The notes below the pieces were generated by a model, which was not told where the DNA came from, did no database searches, and was given only the letters and a program-made list of their open reading frames with translations. Positions 46,701 through 58,726 of a stretch of DNA of 64,000 nt are shown in pieces. How positions within the stretch are numbered: the stretch's first letter is position 1; each line of letters starts with the position of its first letter. The translations under genes were made by a program, and so were the position numbers. The stretch is taken from assembly GCA_965153455.1 (NCBI GenBank), contig OZ234497.1, forward strand, positions 17,911,872 through 17,975,871, read 5' to 3'. Origin of the DNA: Sphagnum compactum. Lineage: Eukaryota > Bryophyta > Sphagnopsida > Sphagnales.

Positions 46701-49700
46701 CGGTATCAACCCCAGACATCTAAGCAGGTTAAAAATACCCGTTTCTGCACAACACATCTAAGGATCTCATCTTTTTTTGTTGGGTGTATCAGTCATGGAG
46801 ATTGAAACTTCTCATCAAAACTAAACTGGAAGCATCAGCAATTGTAATGATGATGTCCCACTAGAGACAATAGTTATAGTTATCCCCTCCACCCCATGTC
46901 TATGACATACCTTAGAGTTTCATCCACTGAAGCCCTACAAGGTGGATGTCTGTTTGGTTTGATGTAATCCACAAGAGGTTTTGTTTAGAATGTAGATCTT
47001 TGGGCTGTGGGGGTTTCCTGTTGATGCTTAAGCTGTGTGATGATGCTGTTGCTTCTCTATATGTGTTTGAATCTGACAGCTTTGTGAAACTAAATGGGCA
47101 TGACATGTATCAGCAAGTGCCACCTTTTCATTGTCTGCTGGACTTGCTCTCCTGATGTAAGGGCTGGGCAGGTCTGTGGGAACAGGGTCAGTGTTGAAGC
47201 GTTGAATAACTGGCTTAGTAGCTGGCGAGAGAGGATATTGTTGGGTGTAACAACAAACAAGGAAAATGCAGATGATGACAGTGACAATGAAAGTGGATGG
47301 TTTGAAGATGATGTGGATTCACATGATGAGGATGATGAGACCCTGCCCAAATCACTCGTGATGACTGGACCAGTTGGGGTGGGTGGCTTTTCCACTTTTG
47401 TCTGTGATGTGTAAATATGCTGCAAGAGGTGGAAAGTCTTTTGCTTGGTGTGATGGGTGTTGCTTGTTCATATTGTGGTCCTCACTTGTTTGAGGTGCAA
47501 CTGACTAGTTTGTAAACTGTGCTTTTTCTTACTTCTTCACCAGTTACTCAGGTCTCTGTTTATTAGACATGTTTAATGGGGTTTTCCACTATTTCGAAGA
47601 GAGTTCTGGATGATGAAGTAGCTACTGGTTTTCATGAGATCACTGATTTCTGACAAATGCTGAAGTTGCTGTCAGTTGATGTGCTGGGTTTGGTGCAGTG
47701 TGGCAAGTCAGCTGCCATTTATGCATGTGCCAAAGAACAGGGCTTCTTGGTTATTGAGGTGAATGAGCAATTTTTCTTTTCCCTGTCATCGTGTTGGGAC
47801 CATGCCCCCTGTGATTAATATTCCAGAACAGTGTGACAGATTGTAAATGTTGGTTTTTTTGTTTGTCTTATTTTTACAGGTCAATGCATCAGAATGTCGA
47901 AGTGGAGTGTTGATCAAGCACAAGTTTAAGGAGGCTATGGAATCTCATGGCCTAAGCAACTGGTTTGATTCATTACTTGGTGATTTTGACAGAGCTTGTG
48001 ACAGAATTTTATTCCTTGCTTTTGGGTAGTAGATTTCTATTAGGTTCTCTCTATCAAAGATCATTCCTTATCTCTGTGTTGTGCTAAATGCTTTTGGCCT
48101 TTTCTTGGCAGGTTGCCATCAGATGTAGCTGTAAATGTTGGCTTGCCAGTCAAAGCTCCAATGGTTCAGAGAGCAGAAATATCTAAGACCACAGGGAGAA
48201 GTGGTTCAAGGGAAGATGAAGTCATCCAAAGTCAATTGGATCCAGCGATTGTTACTTCAGGGAGCTGTGGTCTACCTCCAGCCTTGAGAAGGATGAGAGT
48301 CATTCTCTTTGAGGATGTGGATACAGTATTTGATGAGGATTTTGGTTTCAGCAAAGCACTTGCTTTGTTGTCTGAAACATCCAAGTGCCCAATCATTCTC
48401 ACAAGCAACAGTAAGTCACATGGCTCATACCTCTCAGCTGGTTTCCTATCAGAGGAGGCTTCATCTGTCTTCATTCCTTCCTCTCAAACCCCATCTTTTC
48501 TTCAATTATCACAGTCATCAGCATTGTAGAAAACATATGAAAGTTTGTGGGGGATGTAGGTGTCATTGAGCTTAAAATAGAGCAAAATCTTTTTAGGAAC
48601 ACTGATCAAAGAATCATTTTTGTGATCAGACCAGGAGCCAGAAATTCCTCAGCTGAGGCACTTTAAGATCTTGGAGTTCCAAGCTCTTTCCATGGAAGAA
48701 TTGGTGATGCATGCACAAATGGTATATTTTTATCCACTAGTGAAGTGGAACTAGAATGTGCTTAATGATCCTTCAATGTTTCTGTAGTGTAGCAGGCTAT
48801 ACTTGTTGTGAGCATGTTTCCCAAGTATCAATAATGTTCTTGCAGTTGTGCTAGATTGGACTATACACATGTATGTCCATGATGAAGCTACATACTCTTA
48901 CTCTATTGACTGTTCCACCTGCTACTTTATCTGCATGCCAGCATGCTTGAATGGCAGTCATTTATCAGTTGATGAATGTTCTGGGTAGATAGCAGAAAAC
49001 AGTGTCTCATCACAGGTTGTGGGTGATAGGTGTGCATGGCCGAAGGGGTGAGAACTTGTGCAGGAATGGTGGAGCTCCTTGTGAAAGTGTGCAGTAATGA
49101 CATGCGGAAGCTTTTTATGCTACTTCAGTTCTGGGGTCAGGGTGCTTCAGCTGGCACCAATGAGTTACAAAGTGAACATCCAGACACAGCTCTCACACCA
49201 GTGCACAAGCCCTCTGAAGGTTGTGAATTCAGGGATGTAGGCAGTGGTGGTTTGGTAGGCTGTCTGCTGCAGTTAGATGGATGTCTTCAAGGCTGTCCTT
49301 CTATGGATTTGGAACTACAAAGACAGATGAACAGGAAGTGTGAGGGAACAGAGAGCAATGTGGACAAACAGGGAGGATTGGCTGCAGCTGTGGTTGCTAA
49401 CAACACAGGGTGGCTTTGGGAGGCAGATACTCATCATAGGATCTTGCCTCACATCTTTCAAGAAATTTCACCCTGTCAGTTGGCAGAAACTATTGCTGTG
49501 CAAACCATTGAAGCACAGCAGGGTGTTGATAAAATGGAAGCTGTGGCTGCAGCCAAGGCAGCATCAAAGAGAGTTCTTTTTCTGCAAGCTCAAGCTGATG
49601 CACAAAAAGCATTAAGAAGAACCCAGAATGCTGAGAAAAGGAAAGCCCATGCAATTGCCCGCTGTATACTGCCATCTGCTGATGCTGGGAATCAGATTGT

Positions 49701-51932
49701 TTCCAATGGTGACAATCAACTGACCATTAGCAAGGAAGACCAGTTGTCACTGATTCAACTGGCAATGGAGACAGGTGAGGGAGCAGTTATGTTTTCTGAC
49801 ATCAAGGAGACTGCAATAGCAGAGCAACTTCCTTGTGTAGCGGGTGATGACATTAAACTAGACAGTCAATCTAGCACCTGCTTGTTGGATTCTCAGCAGA
49901 GTGCGTTCAGTGATCGTGCTACTGAAGTAAATGTTCGGAATCCTCACAAGCCCCAGTTATTGAGGCTGCGGAGGTTGAGGGACCAAAGTGTGATAATGGA
50001 CACAGGGAATCCAGCATTGGTTTGCAGTGAGCTGTTGGAGGGTGCAGACAACACTGGCAGCAGAAGTGGAGACCATATGAAAATGAGCAGTTCTTCAGCA
50101 CTGTTCAAGGAACAGCAAAGCACAGATCTTTTGAATATGGGTGCTGCTGATGGATTTACTTCAAGGCAGTCAACTGCTTCTGTTGCTGGAGAACTAACTC
50201 TAATCCACGATACTGACAATGTCCCAAGCGAAAGGCTAGTTCAGGTTACTGGATCAATTCCTCCTGATATTGACATAGATTGCCCTGTTTGTAGCACCCA
50301 TCTGACCCAACCATATAGAGAAGCTTCAGATGTGTCCCATGTACATGCCATTCATCTGGATCAACATACCAGTGAATTAATTTCAGTAGTAACTGCCACT
50401 ACTGGGCAATATGAACAAGGCTCCTTGGCAAGCCAAGAATCTGTAAATTCAGAAGGTCCAGCAGCAAGATATGATCAATTCCCAGATGCTGAAGTGATAG
50501 CAAGTGAATTGGTTACTGGGCATCCTTCAATGAAGGATTTCTGGGCAAGATTGAAAGCCTCCCAACAAGATTTAAGTCCACTGCTGACTTCTACAAGTCG
50601 GCGTGCACTGGAGAGCTGCTATGTCTTAGATGAACTTGTAACAAGCCTTTCAGCCTGTGATGTTCTTTCCAGCTTACCAGGCCTATCAGAGGATATCCAT
50701 GTTGACAGTACAGATAGATGTAAAGACATTGCTTCATTACTAGCGCAAATGCAGCTATCGGAAGCTGTGCACCAATTGAACTCGTCATCCAGCTTGCCTT
50801 CTGGTTGCTGGCAGCTAGGGTCTTCTTGTGCACAGCAGGATTTGATCAGGTCTTTACTCTTTCTCTTTCCATACCATGATTATCATATCATTAGTGGCTT
50901 TGTTTGGTGTGGATGCCACAGCTGGATTGATTAAAGAGTTCATGTGTACAATATTAACCCTCCCTACAAACAATTTCTCCCTACAAACTTGGAAGTCAGA
51001 AATACGACATTATCCTAAAATGTGAACAAGATCAGGCATGGTTGGTGCTGTATAACCTTGGGCTTATGATAAACCTAGAGGATTCATTCTTATGCTAAAT
51101 GTATGGATGCAATTGTGCAAGGTTTATGTATTAAACTTCAGTAGCATGCCGGAAGAGCATAATTCTGTGGCTGCTGTTGTTGAGAGGCTAACAATGAATC
51201 TGAGCTTGGGTGGGGGGCAGGCAGGAGAGGCAGGCAGAAGTGGAAGAAGTAGTAGAGGCAGTAATGCCACTGCGGAGCATATTGCTAGGTGCAGAGGCTA
51301 GGCAGGACTACTGGGGATTTCTTACTCGAATGAGCCAGCTTGAGGATGCTCGCCAAATTGCACATAATAAACTTTCTGGGAGCCGGCACAGGTTAGTGTC
51401 ATTTTGTTGCTGAAAATCTTTCTCCAATTCATGTGAAGATTCTGCCATTTGCCAGGAACAGTTGATCCTCACTGGTTGATTTACCAGCCAATTTTGTCTG
51501 TAATTATCAGTGGGTAGTCAGGGCAGCTGTTCGTCACTAATGTTTGTGATGAAGGTGATGGCCTAGTACTTTGAACAATTCTCATAAGGTTATGACCACA
51601 CCCATTGTTGTATTACCTTCAAAATTGTTGCTGTGAAGATTTCTCTTCAATCTCAGAACTATGCTTGGTCTATAATTCTCTTCTGTTAGGTTTCTGTACA
51701 AGCACGTGAGAAATTAAAGGTCTGTGTTCTCTCCTGGTGAATAATAAAACCTTTTGACATGTCATTGTCTTATATGTGTTTGTATCTGGAACTGAAGTGC
51801 ATTTTTTGTCGTAAATGCAGCAGTCGTGGGTTTCAGCATTACCTCCGATCACAAGCCCTCTCTGCAGAGCATTTTGCTGGTATGCTTGAGCATACAATGT
51901 GTGAAAAAACTTCAGCACATGTGATAATGTGA
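43721..51932 (+). CDS. ELG1: ELG1/ATAD5-like PCNA-unloading AAA+ protein, 15 exons, one apparent frameshift
   Basis: Large subunit of an RFC-like complex that removes PCNA from chromatin. Exons: 43721-43741, 44468-44812, 45214-45295, 45568-45752, 45986-46120, 46229-46392, 46583-46727, 47172-47378, 47699-47758, 47880-47962, 48112-48410, 48630-48721, 49030-50849, 51142-51391, 51821-51932; about 1330 codons. Key parts: a basic patch (KKRKC), two PIP-like motifs (S38-F43, S78-F83), HPFF near residue 220, LWTDRYQPQTSKQVCGN before the AAA+ domain, Walker A GPVGCGKSA near 428, Walker B ILFEDVD near 540, sensor ILTSNN, then DMRKLFMLLQFW. Residues 640-1210 are poorly conserved, with a CPVC pair and a third PIP-like motif (SMKDFW, about 1106). 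In exon 14 the frame changes by one base at a G-run (51206-51217). The first exon codes only seven residues and is the least certain. Confidence 0.88.
44558..44800 (+). repeat. 120-bp tandem duplication in ELG1-like exon 2
   Basis: Unit 1 (44558-44677) and unit 2 (44678-44797) encode SMVDYFMPMSKWQDLKKSTE and SMVDFFMPMSKWQDLKKSTD plus a Pro/Glu/Gln spacer. The DNA copies are about 90 percent identical. The duplication doubles a PIP-like motif. Confidence 0.95.
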
Positions 51933-53984
51933 TTTCAGGTAATTCCAACATCATCTACTAAACCAGTCAGGTCTCTGAGTATGTCAGGTTCACTGGCATG
52001 TAGAGATTCATGGTAAATAGGACCATCACCGGATCATTTCTGAGACCAATGACCATCCATGCGGGGAAAAAGGTGCCCCATACAAAGAGCATCTCAGGCA
52101 TGTTGTCTGTCAGGATTGTTAACAGCTTCTTAGGCATGGTTTCTTTCAGGATTATTCTGCGTGGTTTGTTTTTCTTGATGGTCTTGCGAATTATCATCTC
52201 TGCCACAGCTATCTGCCAGTTGTACTTTAAGCTAGCAAAGTCACGGGTCACTTCAGAATGTGCAAACCTTGGGGTGAGAGAATTCAAGATTCTAGGAATT
52301 TGGATTTTTTGATGGTTTTGTGACATTCACATTGCCATGGAGACAATGAAACGAAATTCCAAGGGGCATTTTCTATTCAGTTTTAGAACTTGAGGAATGT
52401 TCAATTCTTTCTTGGAAAACATAACTCTATTTGTTATGTACAAGATGTCTCTTTCTTGTTTCAAGATGTCTTTGTTGTTTAGGCTTCAATGGATATTTAT
52501 TGGCCTAATTGAAATCAATGCACATTAAACAGAATTTGTGTTCGACAAAATTTGTGTTCGGCATTGGGTCAAATTAAAGCCATTTATATACTCTTTGCAC
52601 CCCACTTATATTAAAGATGTGGGTGGTGATTGCAGACCAACATTGCACTTATACAAATGAGCTATGCAAACCACTGATAAAAAAAAATCATTCAACTTAT
52701 CAAACATAAGTGTTTGGTAATGGGGGTTTAGGGGTACATTTTTATAAACAAATTGTCCCACTGATGGAACCAAGTAATTGGTCTAGGGTGTATAGCAGCC
52801 CAACAAACAAGGTTATTTCAGCCCACTTTACAAGGAACAATTGTTTGCTGGTAGGTCATATAAAGCAATGTTTCAACGATTTAGGGTTTTAGATTAAAAA
52901 CAATCTTTCAAGTGCCCCGACAAGGTCTCAACACTTAGTACAAAACAAAATCTTTGCATCCCAAAAGATAACAAATAAATGACTCTAGAAACCATATACA
53001 TTTGCACAAGGGCATTAGATTCCCGCCGAAATTAGAAATTACAAACTTTGTAAATCATATTAGAAGGATACACTTTAGAAATCAGAAAGCTTCTCAATTT
53101 TTCTTAAGCATCATTGCAAGAATGTCCTCACTATCCAAGGTTGTAGAAGATGAAGTCCAAAGTTTCATAGTGTTTATGTTTCCTAGTTTTAAAGCGTTCA
53201 GAGGAAGTAGAGATGAGAGTGAAATTATTCTAGAATTATAACAAGGGTTAGGACATGTGAAAGAAGCAAACAACTCACAAGATTGTTGCATACAAACAAG
53301 TGTCCAAGATCAACCCATAGAAACATCATCTGCAAGAATAGGAAAATCTGATGTAGATAAGCTCTACCAAGAAATTTTCAACAAGTATCTATATTTTCAC
53401 TGAATCCAACAATCTACAATTCCTAGAGTAGTAAGAAGATCAAATAGTTTTAGTTTTCATAGATTTCAGCAGGTTGCAAGGCATCGTAATGTCAAGTACA
53501 CACCAACAACTTGCATTACAACCATAGATGTCAATTTATAGTGGGGTGACTTTGAAAAATTCAATGTAACAATTTTTTCTAACCCATCTTTGGAAAGTCA
53601 TGCTCTTGAACATTATGTAGATCTAACCCCATTTACAGTATGGGGATTCATACAGGAGGTTCAAATATATACCTCTTGTAGGACAAAATCGGACCCCCCC
53701 AACTTGTTGGAGGCTAGGACTAGGAGGCAAGGGATTAGCACCATGATGTCCATTGTATTTCATAGGAGGTGAAATAACTTGCAGGACCAACATTCCACCA
53801 ATAGTTTCAGCACAAAAAAAAAAACTAGCAAGAATAAGCAAGGTTCCTAACTTGACACAACAAGGAAGATGGACATCGTATATGCTAGAAGCTACAACGG
53901 ATGTAGTGGAAAGAGGACAACTTTCTTTGCGAAAAGCTAGCAAGTTTTAACACATATTAGTCACATCCCTTTCAGATCACTTGA
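51933..53984. other. 3' flank of ELG1-like gene and degenerate sequence
   Basis: 51967-52326 is open on both strands (119 codons minus, 100 codons plus) but I recognise no family. 52990-53950 has several short + frames before the pogo-like transposase and may be its decayed 5' part or another relic; no domain is clear there. Confidence 0.45.
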
Positions 53985-55300
53985 ATGCAAAAAAAAGATC
54001 AAGAAAGCAAAGGCCACAAGGTGTGCTCACAAACCAGGAGGATGAAGCACTTATGGCTTGAATTTTGGGAATGTAAGAATGTGGACTTTCAATCACCTTG
54101 CATCAGTTCAAAATGAAAGTAGTAGAACTAACATAAACTAGGCCCACCCCTTTCAAGAATGGAATTCCAAAGAATTCTTGGTGGTATTGGTTCAAGCATT
54201 GACATCCAGAGCTAAGTATTTGACTTGTTGAAGGATTGGATGCCTACAAAACACATGGTCTCAAAAGTTAATCATGCAACATTTTTTACCAAAATCTACA
54301 AACACTTTATACACAACACAAATATAGCCCTGATCACATTTGGAATCATGATGAAACAGGAATCCAGGCAGGGCGATAGTCAAGGGTAAGAGTATTGGTA
54401 AGGTTCCAATCAAGTTTACAGTATCATTCCAAGGTCCAGGGAATGGCTAATGGTGAATTGTGTTGCTAATGTAGCAAGAGATTGCCTACCACGTTTTTAC
54501 ATCTTCAAAGGTGAGCAAATTGGGGATGACTACATTAAATTATGCAAACCAAGGCATGGATGACATCTTTCCTCTTCAATTTTTTTTTGTCATTTTTCAA
54601 AGAGTTAGTTCTTGGTGAAATTTCTCAATCCAATCGACATTTCTTAATTATAGATGGGCATGGATCGCATGTTATGCTAAAAGTAATTGTACAAGCATAG
54701 GATTTGGTTTAGATATGGTCACCTTACCAACTCACACATCTCATGCTCTACAACCCCTAGATGTAAGTTGCTTCAAGCCATTTAAAACTACTTTTAGGAA
54801 AGAAGGAGACAATGCAATGGTCAATAATAATCATTGTGAGCTAGACAAATGCACATTAGCTAGTTGGGTAGAAAAGAGCTTGGACTAATCATTGTCCAAA
54901 AAAAAATATCAATAGTGGGTCTAGGGTTATAGGAATCTGGCTTTTGAATCCAAAGGTAATGGATCACAAGACTAGGCCATCTGAAGTCTACACAACAACA
55001 CTTACAAACATCTTAGATGAAGACAGTGAAGGTTCTAATGATACAACTAATGGGCAAGAGCAATGGGGAGAAGATGGAGTTACTACATAGTTGATGAACA
55101 TAGTAATAACATTACAAGAGCTTGAAACTCTAGAAGCAAATGAACATGAATAATCAAATGTGAAGTACTATGTGGAAGAACCTAGGAGCCTTATTGTTGC
55201 AAATGTAAATGGGTAGACATAAATGATTATGATCTAACTATTGATGTAGATGGACCTACAATTGAAGTGTAACAAATTCATCATTCTGCAATAACAACCC
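53985..55300 (+). mobile_element. Dead pogo/Tigger-like transposase (HTH_Tc5 plus DDE_1)
   Basis: Translated fragments in shifting frames follow plant DDE_1-type transposases in order: QGVLTNQEDEALMA and ILGMXECGLSITLHQFKMK (CENP-B/Tc5-like HTH, about 54015-54110); SPDHIWNHDETGI (first Asp region, about 54326-54365); KAWMTSFLFNFFLSFFKE (about 54555-54605); FLIIDGHGSHVMLKVIVQA (second Asp, about 54642-54698); LPTHTSHALQPLDVSCFKPF (about 54725-54784); LLNPKVMDHKTRPSEVYT (about 54943-54990). Many stops and frame changes show it is inactive. Terminal inverted repeats were not identified. Confidence 0.88.
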
Positions 55301-55855
55301 ATGAGCTAGTATCTTTTGCAAATTTGCTCTCTTTGCCACATCTTTCAGTAAGGAAACAAGAGGGAAAGAACCGTTAATGGACTATAGCTAGTCATATGTA
55401 ATAATAGCAAGTGAGTACTCTAACATTTTGCAACAAAAAGCCTTAGCTAAGGAAGTACAAAAATAATAAAACAACAAAAAAGGAAAAAGGAGGATAAGAG
55501 GGCCTAGCAAGTTGTTGACTCCTTTACTATGGTTGAGATTGCAACTCAAAAATTATTAAACAAGTGAGCAAAGGCAACGTTCAATGCAAATTGGTCTGCA
55601 ATTGTTATTAAAAAATTGGAAATAAGTTTCATAGGAACTTTACAGTTGGGCTAAGAGCACATCCTTTACTATATAGAGGGGTTAACCTTGGTTATGGAAT
55701 ACAAATTCAAAGGGAGGCAAGAGCAAGGGCAATAGTTCAAATGAGAACTAAGGGGCATGTTGCAACAAGGGTGCAACAACCCTTTTCCTAATGACTTAGA
55801 TTGCCATTTAGGAAGGGGGGTGGGGGAGGGGGGAAGGGTCAAACAAGAAGGAGGA
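55301..55855. other. Flank of the pogo-like element, probably its decayed C-terminal region
   Basis: Lysine-rich fragments (KKEKGG, REARARAIVQMRTKGHVATR) follow the DDE domain in the order often seen for this transposase type, but the signal is weak and no gene is supported. Confidence 0.35.
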
Positions 55856-56610
55856 GCCATAGCTCAAGGATAATCACTAGGAAAAAGAATATCATCACCA
55901 AGGAGGAGGACTGCTAGGAAGATGACGAATACCAACAATAAGGGGATGAATAAGACCAGGAAGAAGGCGACGTAGCTCAAGGAGTTAGATCACCAAGAAG
56001 TGGATGACCAAGAGCACAAAAAGGGCAACATAACTCAAGGAGGAGGATCACCAAGAAATGGACAACCAAGGTGGGAGGAAGAGGGCAGCAGAGCTCAAGG
56101 AAGAGGATCACCAAGAAGGGGACAACCAAGGGGGGGGGTGGGGGGGGGGGGGAAGGACGACAAAGCTCAAGGAAGACAACCATTAAAGAAAGGACGACCA
56201 AAGGGGGGAAGAAGGCAATAAAGCTCAAGGAGATGATCTCTAAGAAGGGGATGACCAAGACTAGGAAGAAGATGGCAAAGCTCAAGGAGGACAATCACCA
56301 GGAAGGGGACGACCAAGACCACCAAGAAGATGATTACCACGGAAGGGGACGAACCAGACTAGGAAGAGGGCAACAAAGTTCAAGGAGGATGATCACCTAG
56401 AAGGGAACAACCAAGACCAAGAAAAGGGCGACAAAACTCAAGGGGATGACTAAGACTAAGAAAAAGAGGATTACCATAGAAGGGGATGAACAAGACCAAG
56501 AAAAGGGCAATAGAGTTCAAGGAGTTGTATCACTAAAAAGAAAACGAACTCCACCAAGACGGGGATGAACTACTCCAGGAAGAGCGTTGAACATCAATAG
56601 TTGCCACATA
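55856..56610. repeat. Purine-rich minisatellite, about 57-60-bp unit, over 10 degenerate copies
   Basis: Each unit reads roughly AGCTCAAGGAGGA, GATCACCAAGAAGGGGA, CGACCAAGACYAGGAAGA, AGGGCGACAA. AGCTCAAGG or a variant recurs at about 55861, 55974, 56033, 56092, 56165, 56222, 56279, 56375, 56436 and 56516. The + strand is nearly free of T. A G-run (56129-56152) interrupts one copy. The unit length gives quasi-periodic open frames (hydrophobic on the minus strand, basic/acidic on the plus strand) that I regard as by-products. Confidence 0.9.
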
Positions 56611-58726
56611 TCATTGCCGAAAGAAGATGAATGGAAAGGGAGTAGGGGTTCACCAATGCACAACTTTTTCATGTAAGTCATACCTACACACAAACCACAA
56701 GGGGAGTGAAAAATTTCATCCCATGCACCAAACTAAAAAAAACAGTAGTTTTAGAAAGGGGATGAAAATTGTTGTAAGCATTGAGCAACCATGCCAGGAA
56801 GCGATGAGGGTGCACACATTGAGTCGAACCAACTCTAGAGAGGATCCTAGTTTGAACCCAAAACCTTAATAGGCGGCGCCACTTGGTTTTTTAGGGTTAT
56901 TCAAGCATGCCTTTACCCATAACTATAGATTTTCGTAGTCGTTTTTTTGGGAGATCCAAGCCAATGGATTATTGGAACCATTTTTGCAAAAAGAATAAAT
57001 TGGTTTTCAGTTTCATCCAGTTCATCTATAAAATGAAAGTTCATTCATTTTCCAAATACTAAACATGCAATTTACAAGGTGCAAAGAGTTTGTGAATGGG
57101 GTTGGCAAGTGTTTGTTATGTTTTTTTCCCTTTAAGGAGCATATCTTCGTCATATCTCCACCACATTCGGCGATCTAAGTTGCTATAGGTGCGCCTAGAG
57201 ATGGGGCACATTTTATCTTTAGACCTCATGACCAAAAAAATGCTGATCAGTGCACCACATTTAATTTAGTCCTTATATGTTTGGTTATTGACTAGTCTAC
57301 CTTACCCAAGGTAAAAACCCTCCCAAAAAAATGGAGAAAAAGTGGAAATAATAGAAAAATACTGATATCTTATTGAAGGCTGTTATTAGAAAATAATGTC
57401 TTGGTCCCCAAGTTTGCTAGCACTTTGGGAATGGAAAGCATCTGAGATTTATGGCAGATTAGTTAGAGAACTAGGGTGGATTAATGAATTGTAAATCGAG
57501 GATTAGCAGATTATAATTAACACCATAACTGTAGCAGACATTGGGCATCTCACAAACTTTGTTCCTGAATTTTTTGTAAATCAATTCGAGGTCCTGCGAG
57601 TAATGGCCTTTTGTCATGGACATCGGATGTTGTAAGAACCGTTCTTGAATCATCAGCTTTGTAACTCTTGTAGAACTGCTCTTGTCTTCTTGATGCAGAT
57701 GTTTTGAGGTTTAGGGTTTTAGTATTGTAAGCTTTTGGATGGAGTTGTTCAGCTCTTTGCACCATTCCTTCAGAAATTATCCCAGCACCTTCTTTTTGAA
57801 AAAACAGATCACATGCTTATAATGTGATTGAAACTCAATACATTACACTACAAGAGAATGTGGTTTTCTCACACAAAAACCCACGGCTCATGACAAATGT
57901 GAGGTGAACTTTGTGGTTTTGTCCATTACAATGTACAATAGATGGTGTTTATTATGGCATATACTACAGAAATATAGCATATTGACATTAGGTAATGACA
58001 CATGCAATACATTGAATCAGAAAATTAAATCAATGTAGCCTTTTGGCGATTTTTCGCCCAAAGAAAAAGACTCGTGAGGATAGCTAGTTAATTATCCCAC
58101 TGAACTTCTGTTGAACTTGTTTAGACCACTCCTCAGGCTTTTGTCTTTGCTAAAATGTTTTTAGATCTAGAATCTCTATAATGTTATTATGGGGTCATCT
58201 CTCAACTCTATTCATGTGGACATGCAAATGAAAGAATGAGAAGTTCTCAATAGGTCATGACAACATATGTTTCTTTGTCCATTCTGTGATTAGTTATGCC
58301 TCTTAGAGTGGTAGCTAACATCTTGATTGAGTCTTGCCATTTGCTTCTGCATTTGTAACAGGAACTCAGGATGTAAATTTTTGCACAATTGTTTGGCCTG
58401 TTTTTTGAGTGGATTATTATATATTTATCAACATCCATTATTAAGCACTGATGAAGCCAATGAGGAGTGATGGCAAAAGGTGATGGTCTGATATGATGTG
58501 AGTGACAATCACAATGCAAGATTATGATCACATTCATTCTCGTATGTTTGCTTTGGTTTGGCTGGAGCTAACAAATGTATGGGTTATCTTCAAAGTGATT
58601 TGTTGTGGAGTCCTCTGTGATCTCTCATATACATCTATGCATATATACATCCAAATACAAAGCACAAGAACATGCAGCTGACCCTGATTTGTTATCATCT
58701 TACTCTGATGGTTCTTGTACATGCAG
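56611..58726. other. Intergenic stretch with no supported gene
   Basis: A minus-strand frame at 57550-57765 (MVQRAEQLHPKAYN..) has protein-like composition and extends upstream to about 57820, but has no recognised motif. The rest is AT-rich DNA. Upstream exons of a tyrosyl-tRNA synthetase were looked for here and not found. Confidence 0.45.

Noticed and set aside
51967-52326. 119-codon minus frame and 100-codon plus frame downstream of ELG1
   Set aside because: Overlap each other, no recognised domain, no splice context; probably chance in the 3' flank.
55977-56400. 105-codon hydrophobic frame (minus) and 109-codon charged frame (plus)
   Set aside because: Both arise from the purine-rich minisatellite; the periodic residues follow the repeat unit.
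57471-57820. Protein-like minus frame (AEQLHPKAYNTKTLNLKTSA)
   Set aside because: Only about 90 codons, no family, no neighbouring exons; kept as a note rather than a gene.
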